Assembly (NCBI RefSeq): GCF_041222825.1
Contig: NZ_CP139482.1
Span: forward strand, 1,705,001-1,769,000
DNA length: 64,000 nt
Origin: Candidatus Thalassolituus haligoni
Lineage (GTDB): Bacteria; Pseudomonadota; Gammaproteobacteria; Pseudomonadales; Oceanobacteraceae
Reading direction: 5' to 3'
Shown here: one piece after another, positions 17,413-28,885 of the stretch
Layout of the letters: each line of letters begins with the position of its first letter
Numbering within the stretch: the stretch's first letter is position 1
The notes under the pieces: model-generated
Told to the model about the DNA's origin: nothing
The model's database searches: none
Seen by the model: only the letters and a program-made list of their open reading frames with translations
Made by a program: the position numbers and the translations under genes

Positions 17413-19452
17413 ATGAGCGAGACCTGTTGCGCATCCAATCCGACCACGGCATCTGCCACCATTACAACCCCGGTTCATCCACTGGATCCCCTGACATTGG
17501 AAGAACTGGCGCTGGCGGCGGCGATCCTGAAGGAAACGCAGCAGTTGGGTGATAGCTGTCGTTTTCCGTATCTGCAGTTGGAAGAACCGCCAAAAGCTGA
17601 AGTACTGGCTTTTAAAGCGGGTCAGCCATTTTCCCGCCGTGCCTTTGCCACCGTGCTGGATAAAAGTAACGGCGCTATGTTCGAAGCCATGATCGACCTG
17701 GTGGCGAAGGAGGTGACGGACTGGCAGCAGCTTGATCCTGACGTGACCGGACAAGCACCTATTATGGTGGAAGAGTTTTTTACCTGCGTCGATATCGTCC
17801 AGCATGACGCTGACTGGCGTGCTGCGGTCAAGCGTCGTGGATTGACCGATGCCGACATCGAAAACATCCAGATCGATCCCTGGTCGTTTGGCTACTTTGG
17901 TGATGATCCCAAGTACAAGGGCAAACGGCTGATGCGCGGCGTTGCTTTTTATCGCGATAAATTTACCGATAACGGCTATGCCCATCCGATTGAAGGGCTG
18001 GTGGCTATTATCGACCTGAACGAAGGCAAGGTTATCGAGCTGCTCGACGACGGTCGGGATACCCCAATTCCAAAAACCAAGCGTAACTACGATACCCCGT
18101 CGCTGGGGGAGCCACGTTCCGATGTTAAACCATTACACATTGTGCAGCCGGAAGGGGTGAGTTTCAGCGTCGACGGCTGGAAAGTCAGCTGGCAAAACTG
18201 GCAGTTCCGGGTTGGTTTTACACCGCGGGAAGGCTTGGTACTGAATCAGCTCGGCTACAACGACAAGGGCCAAGTCCGGCCAATTATCTATCGCGCCAGC
18301 GTCACCGATATGGCAGTGCCGTATTCGGATACGGCGCTGAACCATTACTGGAAATGCGCCTTTGATGGCGGTGAATATGGTCTCGGCCGTTTGGCTAATC
18401 AGCTGGAGTTAGGCTGCGATTGTCTCGGCGCGATTCATTATTTTGATATTCCGGCGGTGGATGACAAGGGCGAACCCTTCACCATGAAGAACGCCGTGTG
18501 TATGCACGAAGAAGATTACGGCACGCTGTGGAAGCACTACGAATTCCGTACGGACGTCTTTGAGGTACGCCGCTCCCGTCGTCTGGTGATCAGCTTTTTC
18601 TGTACCGTCGGCAACTATGATTATGGGTTTTACTGGTATCTGTATCAGGATGGCACCATTGAAATGGAGACCAAACTGACCGGTATTATCCAGACCGCCG
18701 GTATGGTGCCAGGTACCAAACCTGAGTGTGGTGGCGGTATTGTCACACCGGAAATATATGGCCCGTCGCACCAGCACTTCTTCAATGCCCGCTTGCATAT
18801 GATGCTGGATGGCGAACAAAACTCGGTACTGGAAACCAACTTCAGTCCCAAACCAACCGGAGAAGGTAATCCCTGGGGGAATGCGTTTAATACCGAAGTC
18901 ACCACGTTGGCCTCAGAGCAGCAAGCGGCTCGGGAAGCGAACGGCCAAAGCGGGCGTTTCTGGAAAGTCATCAACCCCAACAAAACCAACGCGGTTGGCA
19001 ATCATCCCGGTTACAAGCTGATGGCAGAACACAATCCGGTGATGCTGGCGCAGGCCGATAGCTATATTGGCCAACGTGCCGGGTTTGCTGCCAATCATGT
19101 CTGGGTAACGCCTTATGATCCGGCTGAACGTTATGGCACGGGTAACTATCCGAATCAGAACAAGGGCGACGGTTTGCCGGTGTATACCCAGCAAGACCGG
19201 AATGTCGAAAATACCGATCTTGTGTTGTGGCACACCTATGGTCACACCCATATCTGCAAGCCGGAAGATTTCCCGGTGATGCCGGTGGAATACGTCGGCT
19301 TCAAACTCAAACCCAATAATTTCTTTGACGCCAATCCGGCCATGGATCTGCCCGCCGGTAAGGATCATCGCAGTGTGGGTGTGGGTGTGGGTGTGGGTGT
19401 GGGTGTGGGTGATGGTGTTAGTGATGAAAGCAGCGATTGCTGCGGTAGCTGA
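17413..19452 (+). CDS. copper-containing primary amine oxidase (TPQ enzyme)
   Basis: This 679-residue enzyme oxidises primary amines to aldehydes with release of H2O2 and ammonia. The topaquinone precursor is Tyr402 in VGNYDYGF; the catalytic base is Asp318 in FDGGEYGLG; copper-binding histidines lie in LWHTYGHTHI and in HQHFFNARLHM. The N2/N3 domains and the closing motif EYVGFKLKPNNFFDANPAMDLP are all present. There is no signal peptide, so it should be cytoplasmic, as in Arthrobacter-type enzymes. The C-terminus carries a simple (Val-Gly)x6 tract and a Cys-Cys tail, coded by a GTGGGT repeat; this tail is not part of the enzyme fold. An AraC regulator lies two genes downstream on the other strand. 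Confidence 0.95.
   Translation: MSETCCASNPTTASATITTPVHPLDPLTLEELALAAAILKETQQLGDSCRFPYLQLEEPPKAEVLAFKAGQPFSRRAFATVLDKSNGAMFEAMIDLVAKEVTDWQQLDPDVTGQAPIMVEEFFTCVDIVQHDADWRAAVKRRGLTDADIENIQIDPWSFGYFGDDPKYKGKRLMRGVAFYRDKFTDNGYAHPIEGLVAIIDLNEGKVIELLDDGRDTPIPKTKRNYDTPSLGEPRSDVKPLHIVQPEGVSFSVDGWKVSWQNWQFRVGFTPREGLVLNQLGYNDKGQVRPIIYRASVTDMAVPYSDTALNHYWKCAFDGGEYGLGRLANQLELGCDCLGAIHYFDIPAVDDKGEPFTMKNAVCMHEEDYGTLWKHYEFRTDVFEVRRSRRLVISFFCTVGNYDYGFYWYLYQDGTIEMETKLTGIIQTAGMVPGTKPECGGGIVTPEIYGPSHQHFFNARLHMMLDGEQNSVLETNFSPKPTGEGNPWGNAFNTEVTTLASEQQAAREANGQSGRFWKVINPNKTNAVGNHPGYKLMAEHNPVMLAQADSYIGQRAGFAANHVWVTPYDPAERYGTGNYPNQNKGDGLPVYTQQDRNVENTDLVLWHTYGHTHICKPEDFPVMPVEYVGFKLKPNNFFDANPAMDLPAGKDHRSVGVGVGVGVGVGDGVSDESSDCCGS
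19375..19410 (+). repeat. hexanucleotide microsatellite (GTGGGT)6 inside the amine oxidase gene
   Basis: Six perfect copies of GTGGGT encode residues 655-666 as alternating Val-Gly. Slippage would change the protein by multiples of two residues without a frameshift. Confidence 0.95.
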
Positions 19453-19559
19453 AAGAGTACGAGCACGTAGTGGATGTTGTTGACGTAGCACGTCGTTGAA
19501 AGCATCAGCTAACGGCCAGACGCCCGTTAGCTGATGCAGCAAGCCAAGTGGAGAAAGCC

Positions 19560-20390
19560 ATGTTTGCACTGAACAGCCTGTTCTGGCTTGAAATCCTGTT
19601 GATTCTGCTGGTTGTCGCGTTTGTGGCTCGACGGTCTGGTAGCTGGAAACGGCCACTCTTCTGGTTGGCCGCATTGTTGTTTCTGGTGGCAATGAATCCC
19701 TGGCTGGATACGCTGGCGCGTCATTCAATCTGGCTGCACAGCTGGCAGAGTGTGGTTGTCCATCATCTGGTGCCGATACTCTGGTTGGCGGCTTTTATGG
19801 AGGCCAGTATCCCAGCGGGCAGCCATACCCGTGACAGTAACAGTCAGGAGGATGGGCAATGGCAGTCACTGCTGTTCTGGTTCGGATTGGGCATAGCCGG
19901 TGTCTTGGCCTGGGGCGGCATGCTGCCCGTTCTGCATCAACCCTTGATGGACAGCCCGTTGTTTTATGCCATGGGTAAATGGACGATGGCATTGGGTGGC
20001 TTGTGGCTGTGTTCAAGTCCACAGCGAGTGCAACAACATTCTCATACGGTCTGTCTGGTGATGCTGTTGCCGCTGGTAGGGCTGGGGCTGGCTATGTTGC
20101 TGAGTCCATTGCTGTACCGTATGACAACCGCAGTAACGGAATATCCGGGGGGAAGTCTTGTCGTGGAGCTGCTGCCGTTGTCGTTACCGAGCATCGTTGA
20201 TCAGTGGTTGGGGGGTGTCATTTTGTTGAGCGGGGCGCTCAGTTACTGGTTGATGAACCGAATGCTGCAGCGTCCCAGCGTGCAGGCGTCGCCAGTTGAA
20301 GCTGCGGATGGGGTGCGTCAGAGCCTGCGTTGCCTGCGTCCTGATCGGGTATCACTCGGGGTTTCACCAAACAGACGACGATATTCCTGA
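19560..20390 (+). CDS. CtaG-like (caa3 oxidase assembly-type) membrane protein
   Basis: The 276-residue polytopic membrane protein has about seven hydrophobic segments. The segment HSIWLHSWQSVVVHHLVPILWL resembles the His-rich motif of the CtaG/caa3_CtaG family, membrane proteins linked to copper delivery for cytochrome oxidase. A role in copper supply to the upstream amine oxidase is a tempting inference, unproven. ATG 19560 follows GGAGA; the open frame begins slightly earlier at a GTG. Its 3' end overlaps the minus-strand AraC gene by 73 bp; the overlapping tail (RSLRCLRPDRVSLGVSPNRRR) looks non-conserved, so the true end of the ancestral gene may be earlier. Confidence 0.6.
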   Translation: MFALNSLFWLEILLILLVVAFVARRSGSWKRPLFWLAALLFLVAMNPWLDTLARHSIWLHSWQSVVVHHLVPILWLAAFMEASIPAGSHTRDSNSQEDGQWQSLLFWFGLGIAGVLAWGGMLPVLHQPLMDSPLFYAMGKWTMALGGLWLCSSPQRVQQHSHTVCLVMLLPLVGLGLAMLLSPLLYRMTTAVTEYPGGSLVVELLPLSLPSIVDQWLGGVILLSGALSYWLMNRMLQRPSVQASPVEAADGVRQSLRCLRPDRVSLGVSPNRRRYS

Positions 20391-21352
20391 CCAAAATAAC
20401 CGCCATGATAAAAACCGTAGTTGGCGGCGACTGAGCCAATCGGCAAGTCGCTGGACAACAGCTCCCGCCGGGCGGCGTTCAATTTGACGGCTCTCAGGTA
20501 CTGTGCCGGAGAGCAACCTGCGACCCGTTCAAAACTGTAGTTAAGCGTTCGTCGAGGTACGTTCAGCGCTTTGCAGATATCCAGTACGCTGTCGTCTGCG
20601 CCCTGCTCCGACAACACATACTCATGACAGCTGCGTACCAGATAGTGGTGGTGGTTACCCAATGGCCGCATCGCGGGTTTGCTTTTTTGCGCTGGAGTAA
20701 ACAGATCCAGCGTCATGTCGATCAACTGGTGCTGAATTGCTTGCTCCAGAGCCGCTCGCCGGATGGCTTTGCGCTCTTCAACCTGCATCAGTTCGGCGCT
20801 GTCTGGAAAAGCAAAATGGCAGTCGTCTGTGCCAGATTGCAGTTTGAGCAGCTGATTTAACAGCGTTTCTGCCTGGTTTTGTAATTCGGTCAGACGTTGG
20901 GTGTTGACCGGTACTTCGTAACTACGCTGGGCCGACAGCAGCTCGCTCATATCATCCTCGGTCAGCAACGTGCTCAGTTGCTGCTGATCGAGCGAGATGA
21001 CGATGTAATCGGTATTGGCCGGGCCAACAAAAAAGAAATCATTCTGGTAGGGCAGCAAGGTAACGCCATGACTGGCGACGCAGCGTGCCTGATCCGAGGT
21101 TTTGTTACCATCGAGCGAGATTGGAATCAGCACGCTGATTTTCCCTTCCGGGGTACGAGTATGCTGGGCAACCGACAGGTTCATGGTCTCCCTGAACAGC
21201 CGTACAGACGGTAACTGAACATCTTGTAAACGACCGTGAAAATGCCCGGGTACAACCTGATCGTATTGTTGCGGCCAGGCTGAAAGCGAGTGGGCGAAGG
21301 AATTTACTTCGTCGCAGACGGTGTTTTCAATATGGAGCAGGGCGCTTGTCAT
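20318..21352 (-). CDS. AraC-family transcriptional regulator, EutR/FeaR-like
   Basis: The 344-residue regulator has an N-terminal cupin-like sensor region (about 20-170) and a C-terminal AraC double HTH (about 235-340; VLDICKALNVPRRTLNYSFER, and LPIGSVAANYGFYHGGYFGQEYRRLFGETPS). The C-terminal wording fits the branch that regulates ethanolamine or aromatic-amine use, so control of the neighbouring amine oxidase is likely. ATG 21352 (MTSALLHIEN) is chosen; an in-frame ATG at 21430 would add 26 residues rich in Cys and unlike the family. It converges on, and overlaps, the CtaG-like gene. Confidence 0.85.
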   Translation of the reverse strand: MTSALLHIENTVCDEVNSFAHSLSAWPQQYDQVVPGHFHGRLQDVQLPSVRLFRETMNLSVAQHTRTPEGKISVLIPISLDGNKTSDQARCVASHGVTLLPYQNDFFFVGPANTDYIVISLDQQQLSTLLTEDDMSELLSAQRSYEVPVNTQRLTELQNQAETLLNQLLKLQSGTDDCHFAFPDSAELMQVEERKAIRRAALEQAIQHQLIDMTLDLFTPAQKSKPAMRPLGNHHHYLVRSCHEYVLSEQGADDSVLDICKALNVPRRTLNYSFERVAGCSPAQYLRAVKLNAARRELLSSDLPIGSVAANYGFYHGGYFGQEYRRLFGETPSDTRSGRRQRRL

Positions 21353-21628
21353 GCAGAAGCCACACTGGTTGAGAGGTATCTGATCTGGGCAGCAAGAGCT
21401 GCGCCATAATTTACCATCACTTAATAACACCCGTCTGTCAGCAACAGAGGATGATTGCTGCCCTGAATCGGCGCTATCAGGCGAAGTAATCCGGGCTATG
21501 GGTCGCCTTTTCCGGCCTGTGGCGAAGATCGTCAGGGGAAACTGCGAGGCAGGGAGAGCGGAGTTCTCTCTGAGTCAGCATGCCAGTTGTCGTGGACAGG
21601 TATCTGGCGGCACTCTGCGGGCCTTCGT

Positions 21629-21656
21629 TTGCACTTTAATGTTACGGAAATATTAT
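21629..21656 (+). promoter_or_regulatory. sigma-70 promoter for the thrS-ihfA operon
   Basis: TTGCAC (21629-21634) and TATTAT (21651-21656) are 16 bp apart, leaving a leader of roughly 115 nt before thrS. The rest of 21353-21778 contains no gene that I can support. The leader could hold the translational operator known for thrS in E. coli, but I see no clear anticodon-like hairpin. Confidence 0.55.
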
Positions 21657-21778
21657 CTTGCACTGTCCGGGGGCGCTGTCAGGTTTACAGCTCGCAAGTG
21701 TGACGTTAGAGTACTCCGCCTGAATTTTGTGATTGCATGTGGCCTGTCGTAGGGGCCACCACTGACCAAGGAAATACT

Positions 21779-23710
21779 ATGCCTGTTATTACCCTCCCCG
21801 ATGGTTCTCAACGCTCGTTCGAGCAACCGGTAACCCTGATGCAAGTGGCCGAAGATATTGGCCCTGGCCTGGCAAAAGCTACCGTCTGTGGCCGTATCAA
21901 CGGCACGTTGGTGGATGCCTGCGAACTGATTACCGACGATGCTGATATTACGTTGATTACCGGTCGGGATGCGGAAGGCCTGGAAGTGATCCGTCACTCC
22001 TTTGCCCACCTGGTTGGCCACGCGGTCAAGCAGTTGTACCCAACCGCCAAAATGGCTATCGGCCCGGTGATCGACAACGGTTTTTATTACGACATCGACT
22101 ATGAGCGTCCATTTACACCGGAAGACGTTGCTGCCATCGAAAAGCGTATCAAGGAACTGGTCAAGCAAGATTATCCGGTGATCAAGGAAATAACGCCGAT
22201 AGAACAGGCCCGTCAGGTGTTTGTGGATCGTGGCGAAGAGTACAAGGTTGAGCTTGTAGATGGCCTGATCGAAAAGGGCGAAACCGCTGTTGGTCTGTAT
22301 CACCATGAAGAATATATCGACATGTGTATTGGCCCCCACGTGCCGAACACTCGTGTGATGCGTATTTTCAAGCTGCAGCGTGTTTCCGGTGCCTACTGGC
22401 GCGGTGACTCCAACAACAAGCAGTTACAGCGTATTTACGGCACCGCCTGGAACGACAAGAAAGAGATGAAAGAATATCTCACACGTCTGGAAGAAGCGGA
22501 AAAGCGTGATCACCGCAAACTGGCCAAGCAACTGGATTTGTTCCATCTGCAGGAAGAAGCGCCGGGCATGGTGTTCTGGCACCCGAATGGTTGGACCATT
22601 TACCAGGTACTGGAACAGTACATGCGCAAGGTGCAGAACGACGCTGGTTACCTTGAAATCAAGACGCCACAAGTGGTGGATCGTACCCTGTGGGAAAAAT
22701 CCGGTCACTGGGAACATTACAAGGACGCCATGTTCACTACGGAGTCAGAGAAGCGCTCTTACGCCGTCAAGCCGATGAACTGCCCATGCCATATTCAGGT
22801 GTTTAACCAGGGTCTGAAGAGCTACCGCGACCTGCCACTGCGTCTGGCTGAGTTTGGTTCCTGTCACCGTAACGAACCTTCGGGTGCCTTGCACGGTATT
22901 ATGCGTGTTCGCGGCTTTACTCAGGACGACGCACATATTTTTGTCACCGAAAGCCAGATTCGTCAGGAAGCGGCCGACTTCATCAAGTTGACACTGGATG
23001 TGTACAAGGACTTTGGTTTCGATGTTGTCGAAATGAAGCTGTCGACGCGCCCGGAAGGCCGTATCGGTGATGAAACCCTGTGGGATCAGGCTGAAGCCGC
23101 GCTGGAAGACGCACTGAACGAAGCCGGTCTGGATTGGGAACTGCAGCCAGGCGAAGGTGCCTTCTACGGCCCGAAAATCGAATTCTCGCTACGCGATTGC
23201 ATTGGCCGGGTATGGCAGTGTGGCACCATTCAGCTCGACTTCATGTTGCCAGAGCGTCTGGGTGCACAATATGTGGACGAAGACAACGAGCGCAAAACCC
23301 CAGTGATGTTACACCGGGCCATTCTTGGCTCATTTGAACGTTTTGTCGGAATCCTGATTGAACATTACGCGGGCGCAATGCCGCCTTGGCTGGCACCGCA
23401 ACAGGTGGCAGTCCTGAATATTACCGATAATCAGGGTGAATATTGTCAGAATTTGGCAAAAACACTCAAATCCAGGGGGTATCGGGCGAATGCGGACTTG
23501 AGAAACGAGAAGATCGGCTTTAAAATCCGTGAGCACACTTTGCACAAGGTACCTTACCTGCTTGTGGTAGGGGATAAAGAAGTTGAAGCAAACACCGTAG
23601 CTGTGCGCACTCGTAAGGGAGATGATCTAGGCGTAATGACTATTGACGCGTTCCAAGCCCTCCTCGATAGTGCTATTTCCCAGCGCGGGCGGTTTGGAAT
23701 GGAGAACTGA
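21779..23710 (+). CDS. thrS: threonyl-tRNA synthetase
   Basis: The 643-residue class II synthetase charges tRNA-Thr. Order: TGS domain (1-62), editing domain with [16 protein letters not shown] and the HxxxH zinc-type motif, the catalytic core with motif 1, [10 protein letters not shown] (zinc Cys), the [26 protein letters not shown] motif 2 region and the motif 3 block [21 protein letters not shown], then the anticodon-binding domain. ATG 21779 follows an AAGGA element; the open frame extends 14 codons upstream without family similarity. It heads the classic thrS-infC-rpmI-rplT-pheST-ihfA operon. Confidence 0.98.
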   Translation: MPVITLPDGSQRSFEQPVTLMQVAEDIGPGLAKATVCGRINGTLVDACELITDDADITLITGRDAEGLEVIRHSFAHLVGHAVKQLYPTAKMAIGPVIDNGFYYDIDYERPFTPEDVAAIEKRIKELVKQDYPVIKEITPIEQARQVFVDRGEEYKVELVDGLIEKGETAVGLYHHEEYIDMCIGPHVPNTRVMRIFKLQRVSGAYWRGDSNNKQLQRIYGTAWNDKKEMKEYLTRLEEAEKRDHRKLAKQLDLFHLQEEAPGMVFWHPNGWTIYQVLEQYMRKVQNDAGYLEIKTPQVVDRTLWEKSGHWEHYKDAMFTTESEKRSYAVKPMNCPCHIQVFNQGLKSYRDLPLRLAEFGSCHRNEPSGALHGIMRVRGFTQDDAHIFVTESQIRQEAADFIKLTLDVYKDFGFDVVEMKLSTRPEGRIGDETLWDQAEAALEDALNEAGLDWELQPGEGAFYGPKIEFSLRDCIGRVWQCGTIQLDFMLPERLGAQYVDEDNERKTPVMLHRAILGSFERFVGILIEHYAGAMPPWLAPQQVAVLNITDNQGEYCQNLAKTLKSRGYRANADLRNEKIGFKIREHTLHKVPYLLVVGDKEVEANTVAVRTRKGDDLGVMTIDAFQALLDSAISQRGRFGMEN

Positions 23711-23712
23711 AT

Positions 23713-24255
23713 ATCAGACGCGACAATAGAAGAGGCAGCCGCAACGACGATCGGGCTGCCGTTAACGATCAGATCCGTGCAACCGAAGTCCGGCTGATCG
23801 GCGCCGATGGAAATCAGGTCGGGGTAGTTAGCATCCAGGAAGCCCTGCAAATAGCGGAAGAATCCGAACTGGATCTGGTACAGATCTCAGACGGTGACCC
23901 GATTGTTTGTAAGGTTATGGACTTTGGCAAGAAGCTTTACGAAGAGAAAAAGCAGAAAGCCGAAGCCAAGAAAAAGCAGCACCAGGTTCAGATCAAGGAA
24001 ATGAAATTCCGCCCTGGTACTGAAGAAGGGGATTACCAGATCAAACTGCGTAACCTCAAGCGCTTCCTGGAAGGCGGTGACAAGGCGAAAGTCTCCCTGC
24101 GCTTCCGTGGCCGTGAAATGGCCCACCAGAATATCGGTATGGAGCTGATGAGACGTGTCGAGGCTGATCTGGCTGAGATGGGTGTTGTTGAGCAACATCC
24201 CAAGATGGAAGGTCGCCAGATGGTGATGGTGATCGCACCAGGCAAGAAGAAGTAG
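23713..24255 (+). CDS. infC: translation initiation factor IF-3, rare AUC start
   Basis: IF-3 binds the 30S subunit and proofreads start codon and initiator tRNA. The 180-residue protein has the N-domain ([20 protein letters not shown]), Lys-rich linker helix ([17 protein letters not shown]) and C-domain ([41 protein letters not shown], ending APGKKK). No ATG, GTG or TTG lies at the conserved N-terminus; the frame reads from ATC 23713, 2 nt after the thrS stop and 9 nt after a GGAG. Non-AUG starts (AUU/AUC-type) are conserved for infC because IF-3 discriminates against them and so limits its own synthesis. A 112-residue frame from the internal ATG 23917 would lack the whole N-domain. Confidence 0.93.
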   Translation: MRRDNRRGSRNDDRAAVNDQIRATEVRLIGADGNQVGVVSIQEALQIAEESELDLVQISDGDPIVCKVMDFGKKLYEEKKQKAEAKKKQHQVQIKEMKFRPGTEEGDYQIKLRNLKRFLEGGDKAKVSLRFRGREMAHQNIGMELMRRVEADLAEMGVVEQHPKMEGRQMVMVIAPGKKK

Positions 24256-24278
24256 TCCGGTTCTTCAAACGAAATCCA

Positions 24279-24312
24279 GAAACCCCGGCTAACGCAGGGG
24301 TTTCTGTTTTTC
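24279..24312 (+). terminator. intrinsic terminator/attenuator between infC and rpmI
   Basis: AAACCCC...GGGGTTT forms a stem with a loop of about 10 nt, followed by CTGTTTTT. It would cut transcript levels between infC and the ribosomal protein genes; read-through or a separate promoter within 24313-24400 must feed rpmI-rplT. In E. coli this region takes part in L20 feedback control. Confidence 0.7.
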
Positions 24313-24423
24313 TGCCGACTACTGAACAGATCCCGTCCGTGCCTTGAGGCCAGAGCGGGTGTAACGGCAGGTGTAGTACAGGGTCTTAGTTTCTGTGCGC
24401 ACCACTACTATTGGAGTACCCAA

Positions 24424-24618
24424 ATGCCTAAAATCAAAACTAAGCGCGCAGCAGCCAAGCGTTTTAAAAAGACTGCCAACGGCTTCAAACACCGTAATGC
24501 GTTCCGCAGCCACATCCTGACCAAAAAAAGCACCAAGCGTAAGCGTCATCTGCGCGGCATGAACCAGGTTAATGCCTCAGATAAAAAGCTTGTTATCCGC
24601 ATGTTGCCTAACCTTTAA
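24424..24618 (+). CDS. rpmI: 50S ribosomal protein L35
   Basis: The 64-residue basic protein has the L35 signature ([21 protein letters not shown], then [20 protein letters not shown]). Length is typical. ATG 24424 follows GGAG. It sits 16 bp before rplT, the conserved partner. Confidence 0.98.
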   Translation: MPKIKTKRAAAKRFKKTANGFKHRNAFRSHILTKKSTKRKRHLRGMNQVNASDKKLVIRMLPNL

Positions 24619-24634
24619 GTCCAGGAGATAGAAT

Positions 24635-24988
24635 ATGGCTCGCGTAAAACGTGGTGTAGTCGCTCGTCGTCGTCACAAAAAAATTCTGAAGCTGGCTAAA
24701 GGTTATTATGGTGCACGTTCACGTGTATTCCGTGTTGCCAAGCAAGCCGTGATCAAAGCCGGTCAGTATGCATACCGTGACCGTCGTCAAAGGAAGCGTC
24801 AGTTCCGTCAACTGTGGATTGCCCGTATCAATGCGGGTGCCCGTCAAAACGGATTGTCTTACAGCAAATTCATCAATGGCCTGAAAAAAGCTTCTGTTGA
24901 AATTGACCGTAAGGTACTGGCGGATCTGGCAGTAAATGAGAAAGCAGCATTTGCGGCTCTGGTTGAAAAAGCCAAAGTCAGCCTGTAA
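24635..24988 (+). CDS. rplT: 50S ribosomal protein L20
   Basis: The 117-residue protein begins [20 protein letters not shown] with the L20 motif [18 protein letters not shown] and [20 protein letters not shown]. It is needed early in 50S assembly and, in E. coli, represses its own operon by binding the rpmI leader mRNA. AGGAGA precedes the ATG. Confidence 0.98.
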   Translation: MARVKRGVVARRRHKKILKLAKGYYGARSRVFRVAKQAVIKAGQYAYRDRRQRKRQFRQLWIARINAGARQNGLSYSKFINGLKKASVEIDRKVLADLAVNEKAAFAALVEKAKVSL

Positions 24989-25003
24989 TTTCTCTGGCTT
25001 GCC

Positions 25004-25031
25004 TTGCCAACCGGATTTATCTGGTTGGCAA
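25004..25031 (+). other. hairpin in the rplT-pheS gap
   Basis: TTGCCAACC (25004-25012) pairs perfectly with GGTTGGCAA (25023-25031), loop 10 nt, no T-run after it. It lies between rplT and the stronger hairpin at 25088, so it may be an mRNA 3' structure or part of an attenuation control region. Confidence 0.6.
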
Positions 25032-25087
25032 CTGCAACGCCAAAATCAGCTTCTTGCGGTGAGATCTATCACTGTCTGAAGCAACGG

Positions 25088-26161
<1,074 letters not shown>

Positions 26162-26187
26162 TCGCTCATTACAGGATTTAGCTAAAC

Positions 26188-28578
26188 ATGAAATTCAGCG
26201 AACAATGGTTACGCGAATGGGTGCAGCCTGAGGTGAGCACCGAAGAACTGGCACATCAGGTAACGATGGCTGGTTTGGAAGTTGATGGTATTGAGGCCGT
26301 TGCGGGTGAATTTTCCGGCGTCGTGGTTGGAGAAGTCGTTAAGTGTGAACAGCATCCGGATGCCGATAAACTGAGTCTGTGCCAGGTGTCTGATGGTACG
26401 GATATTTTTCAGGTTGTGTGTGGCGCGGCTAATGTACGGGAAGGACTGAAGATTCCTTTCGCTAAAATTGGTGCTGTGCTTCCGGGAAATTTCAAAATCA
26501 AAAAAGCTAAGCTGCGCGGTGTTGAATCACTCGGTATGTTGTGTGCCGAAGCAGAATTGGGCATGGCAGAAAGCTCCGACGGATTGATGGAACTGGCTGC
26601 GGATGCGCCGGTTGGTGAAGATTTCCGTCAATATATGAACCTTGATGACAGCATCATTGAGGTTGACCTGACACCAAATCGTGCCGATTGTCTGAGTATG
26701 GCAGGTCTGGCCCGTGAAGTTGGCGTACTGAACAAAGCAGCAGTCACCAATCCTGTCGTTGAGCCTGTGGCTCCGGTGATTGATGATAAAGCCAGTATTG
26801 ATGTTCAGGCTTCTGCTGCCTGTCCGCGCTATCTCGGCCGTATTGTTAAAGGTGTGAACCTGACGGCGGCAACCCCGTTATGGATGGTGGAAAAATTACG
26901 CCGTGGCGGTATCCGCTCTATTGACCCTGTGGTTGATGTGACGAATTTTGTACTGCTTGAACTGGGTCAGCCAATGCATGCATTTGATCTGGCCAAGATT
27001 GACGGTGGCATCCGTGTGCGGATGGCAGAGCAGGGTGAAAAGCTGACGTTGCTGGATGGTCAGGAAGTTGAACTGAAAGACGATACTCTGCTGATCGCAG
27101 ACCACTCAAAACCACTGGCTATCGCCGGTATTATGGGAGGCGAGCATTCCGGGGTGTCGGAGACGACGCAGGATCTGTTACTGGAAGCAGCCTTTTTCAG
27201 CCCGCTGTCGATTGCCGGACGTGCCCGTCATTACGGCTTGCATACGGATTCCTCACACCGCTTTGAGCGTGGAGTGGATTACAATCTGGCAGCTAAGGCT
27301 ATGGAACGTGCCAGTGGACTGTTAGTGAATATCTGTGGCGGTCAGGTTGGCCCGATAGTGGAAGTTGTCAGTGAGCAGAATCTTCCGGATATTGCTCATA
27401 TTCATCTGCGCCGGAAGCGTATTGAGCTTGTTCTTGGTATCGCACTGGCGGACGACGAAGTTGAAGATATTCTGACCCGTTTAGGCATGGTTCTTACCTC
27501 TGTGGAAGATGGCTGGCAGGTCACCGCACCGGGTTATCGTTTTGATATCGCCATTGAACCGGATCTGATTGAAGAGCTGGCGCGCATTTATGGCTATGAA
27601 AACTTGCCTGTGAGCTTGCCAAAGGCTGCTTCGCCGCTGGCCCGTGTTCCTGAAAATCGCCTGGCGATCGGGGATCTGCGTCGCCATCTGGTGGCCCGTG
27701 GCTATCAGGAAGCGATCACCTACAGCTTTGTTGAGCCTCAGTTACAAAAAACCATGGACCCGGATCATACGCCGATTGCGCTGCTGAATCCGATCTCCAG
27801 CGACATGTCGGTGATGCGTACTGATCTTCTGGCCGGACTGGTTCAGGCGGTGAGTTACAACCTCAAACGTCAGCAGTCACGGGTGCGTTTATTTGAAACC
27901 GGGTTACGCTTTGTGCCGCAAGGTGACAGGCTGGAGCAGATTCCGACCTTAGCCTTTGCTGCGACAGGTACACGCTTATCTCAGTCCTGGGGTGATGCTG
28001 ATGCTGAGATTGATTTCTTTGATGTCAAAGGAGATGTGGAATCTCTGTTAGCCCGTACCGGCCAACGTGATTCCTACCGCTTTGTTACGGTTAAGCATCC
28101 GGCATTGCATCCGGGCCAGAGCGCAGCCATCGAAAAATGCAGCGAAAACGGCCAATGGCAAGCGGTAGGTATTATGGGTGCACTGCATCCAAGCCTGCAG
28201 AAACCGCTGGGTATCCGGCAGCCTTTGTATCTGGTTCAACTGGATCTGAATACTGTGCGTGAAACCGCTATTCCAGGCTTTGCCGAGCTGTCAAAATTTC
28301 CGGAGATGCGTCGGGATCTGGCGCTGGTTGTGGCTAAGGATGTGGCGGTTGATGACGTACTGGAACAGATATGCAGTCATGCCGGGAAATACCTCACAAA
28401 GTTCAACCTGTTTGACGTTTATGAGGGCAAAGGCATTGATCCAGATAGAAAAAGTCTTGCCCTGGGCTTGACCTGGCAACATCCTTCGCGCACTCTTACT
28501 GACCAAGAAGTGAACGATTCGGTTGATGCCGTCTTGTCACAATTGGAGCAAACACTTGGAGCAACGCTGAGGGGTTAG
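26188..28578 (+). CDS. pheT: phenylalanyl-tRNA synthetase beta subunit
   Basis: The 796-residue subunit has the EMAP-II-like tRNA-binding domain (about 40-150; [43 protein letters not shown]), the B3/B4 editing region ([30 protein letters not shown]), B5, the catalytic-like core, and the C-terminal anticodon-binding fold ([33 protein letters not shown]). Length is typical. Its stop is 1 bp before ihfA, so the two are probably co-translated. Confidence 0.98.
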   Translation: MKFSEQWLREWVQPEVSTEELAHQVTMAGLEVDGIEAVAGEFSGVVVGEVVKCEQHPDADKLSLCQVSDGTDIFQVVCGAANVREGLKIPFAKIGAVLPGNFKIKKAKLRGVESLGMLCAEAELGMAESSDGLMELAADAPVGEDFRQYMNLDDSIIEVDLTPNRADCLSMAGLAREVGVLNKAAVTNPVVEPVAPVIDDKASIDVQASAACPRYLGRIVKGVNLTAATPLWMVEKLRRGGIRSIDPVVDVTNFVLLELGQPMHAFDLAKIDGGIRVRMAEQGEKLTLLDGQEVELKDDTLLIADHSKPLAIAGIMGGEHSGVSETTQDLLLEAAFFSPLSIAGRARHYGLHTDSSHRFERGVDYNLAAKAMERASGLLVNICGGQVGPIVEVVSEQNLPDIAHIHLRRKRIELVLGIALADDEVEDILTRLGMVLTSVEDGWQVTAPGYRFDIAIEPDLIEELARIYGYENLPVSLPKAASPLARVPENRLAIGDLRRHLVARGYQEAITYSFVEPQLQKTMDPDHTPIALLNPISSDMSVMRTDLLAGLVQAVSYNLKRQQSRVRLFETGLRFVPQGDRLEQIPTLAFAATGTRLSQSWGDADAEIDFFDVKGDVESLLARTGQRDSYRFVTVKHPALHPGQSAAIEKCSENGQWQAVGIMGALHPSLQKPLGIRQPLYLVQLDLNTVRETAIPGFAELSKFPEMRRDLALVVAKDVAVDDVLEQICSHAGKYLTKFNLFDVYEGKGIDPDRKSLALGLTWQHPSRTLTDQEVNDSVDAVLSQLEQTLGATLRG

Positions 28579-28579
28579 C

Positions 28580-28885
28580 ATGGCTGCCTTGACCAAAGCC
28601 GAACTGGCAGAAAAACTGTTCGAGGAACTTGGTCTTAACAAGCGTGAGGCGAAGGACATGGTTGATCTGTTTTTTGATGAGATCCGTGACAGCCTGCGCC
28701 GAAACGAGCAGGTCAAGTTATCCGGTTTCGGTAACTTCGACCTGCGCGACAAGAGCCAGCGCCCTGGGCGTAATCCAAAAACCGGCGAGGAGATTCCCAT
28801 CTCTGCTCGCCGCGTTGTTACCTTCAAACCCGGCCAGAAACTGAAGGTTCGAGTAGAAGCTTATGCTGGAACCCAGCCACAATAA
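28580..28885 (+). CDS. ihfA: integration host factor alpha subunit
   Basis: The 101-residue DNA-bending protein starts [21 protein letters not shown] and has the beta-arm [21 protein letters not shown] with the conserved Pro. With IhfB it bends DNA at specific sites and helps sigma-54 promoters, such as the flagellar ones in this window, and integrase-type recombination. Position after pheT is conserved in gammaproteobacteria. Confidence 0.98.
   Translation: MAALTKAELAEKLFEELGLNKREAKDMVDLFFDEIRDSLRRNEQVKLSGFGNFDLRDKSQRPGRNPKTGEEIPISARRVVTFKPGQKLKVRVEAYAGTQPQ

Noticed and set aside
19375..19410. Phase variation of the amine oxidase by slippage
   Set aside because: The unit is 6 bp, so changes keep the frame and cannot switch the gene off.
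24989..25087. Phe-rich leader peptide (pheL-like) before the pheS terminator
   Set aside because: The only short frames found contain no phenylalanine run, so classical ribosome-mediated attenuation is not supported.
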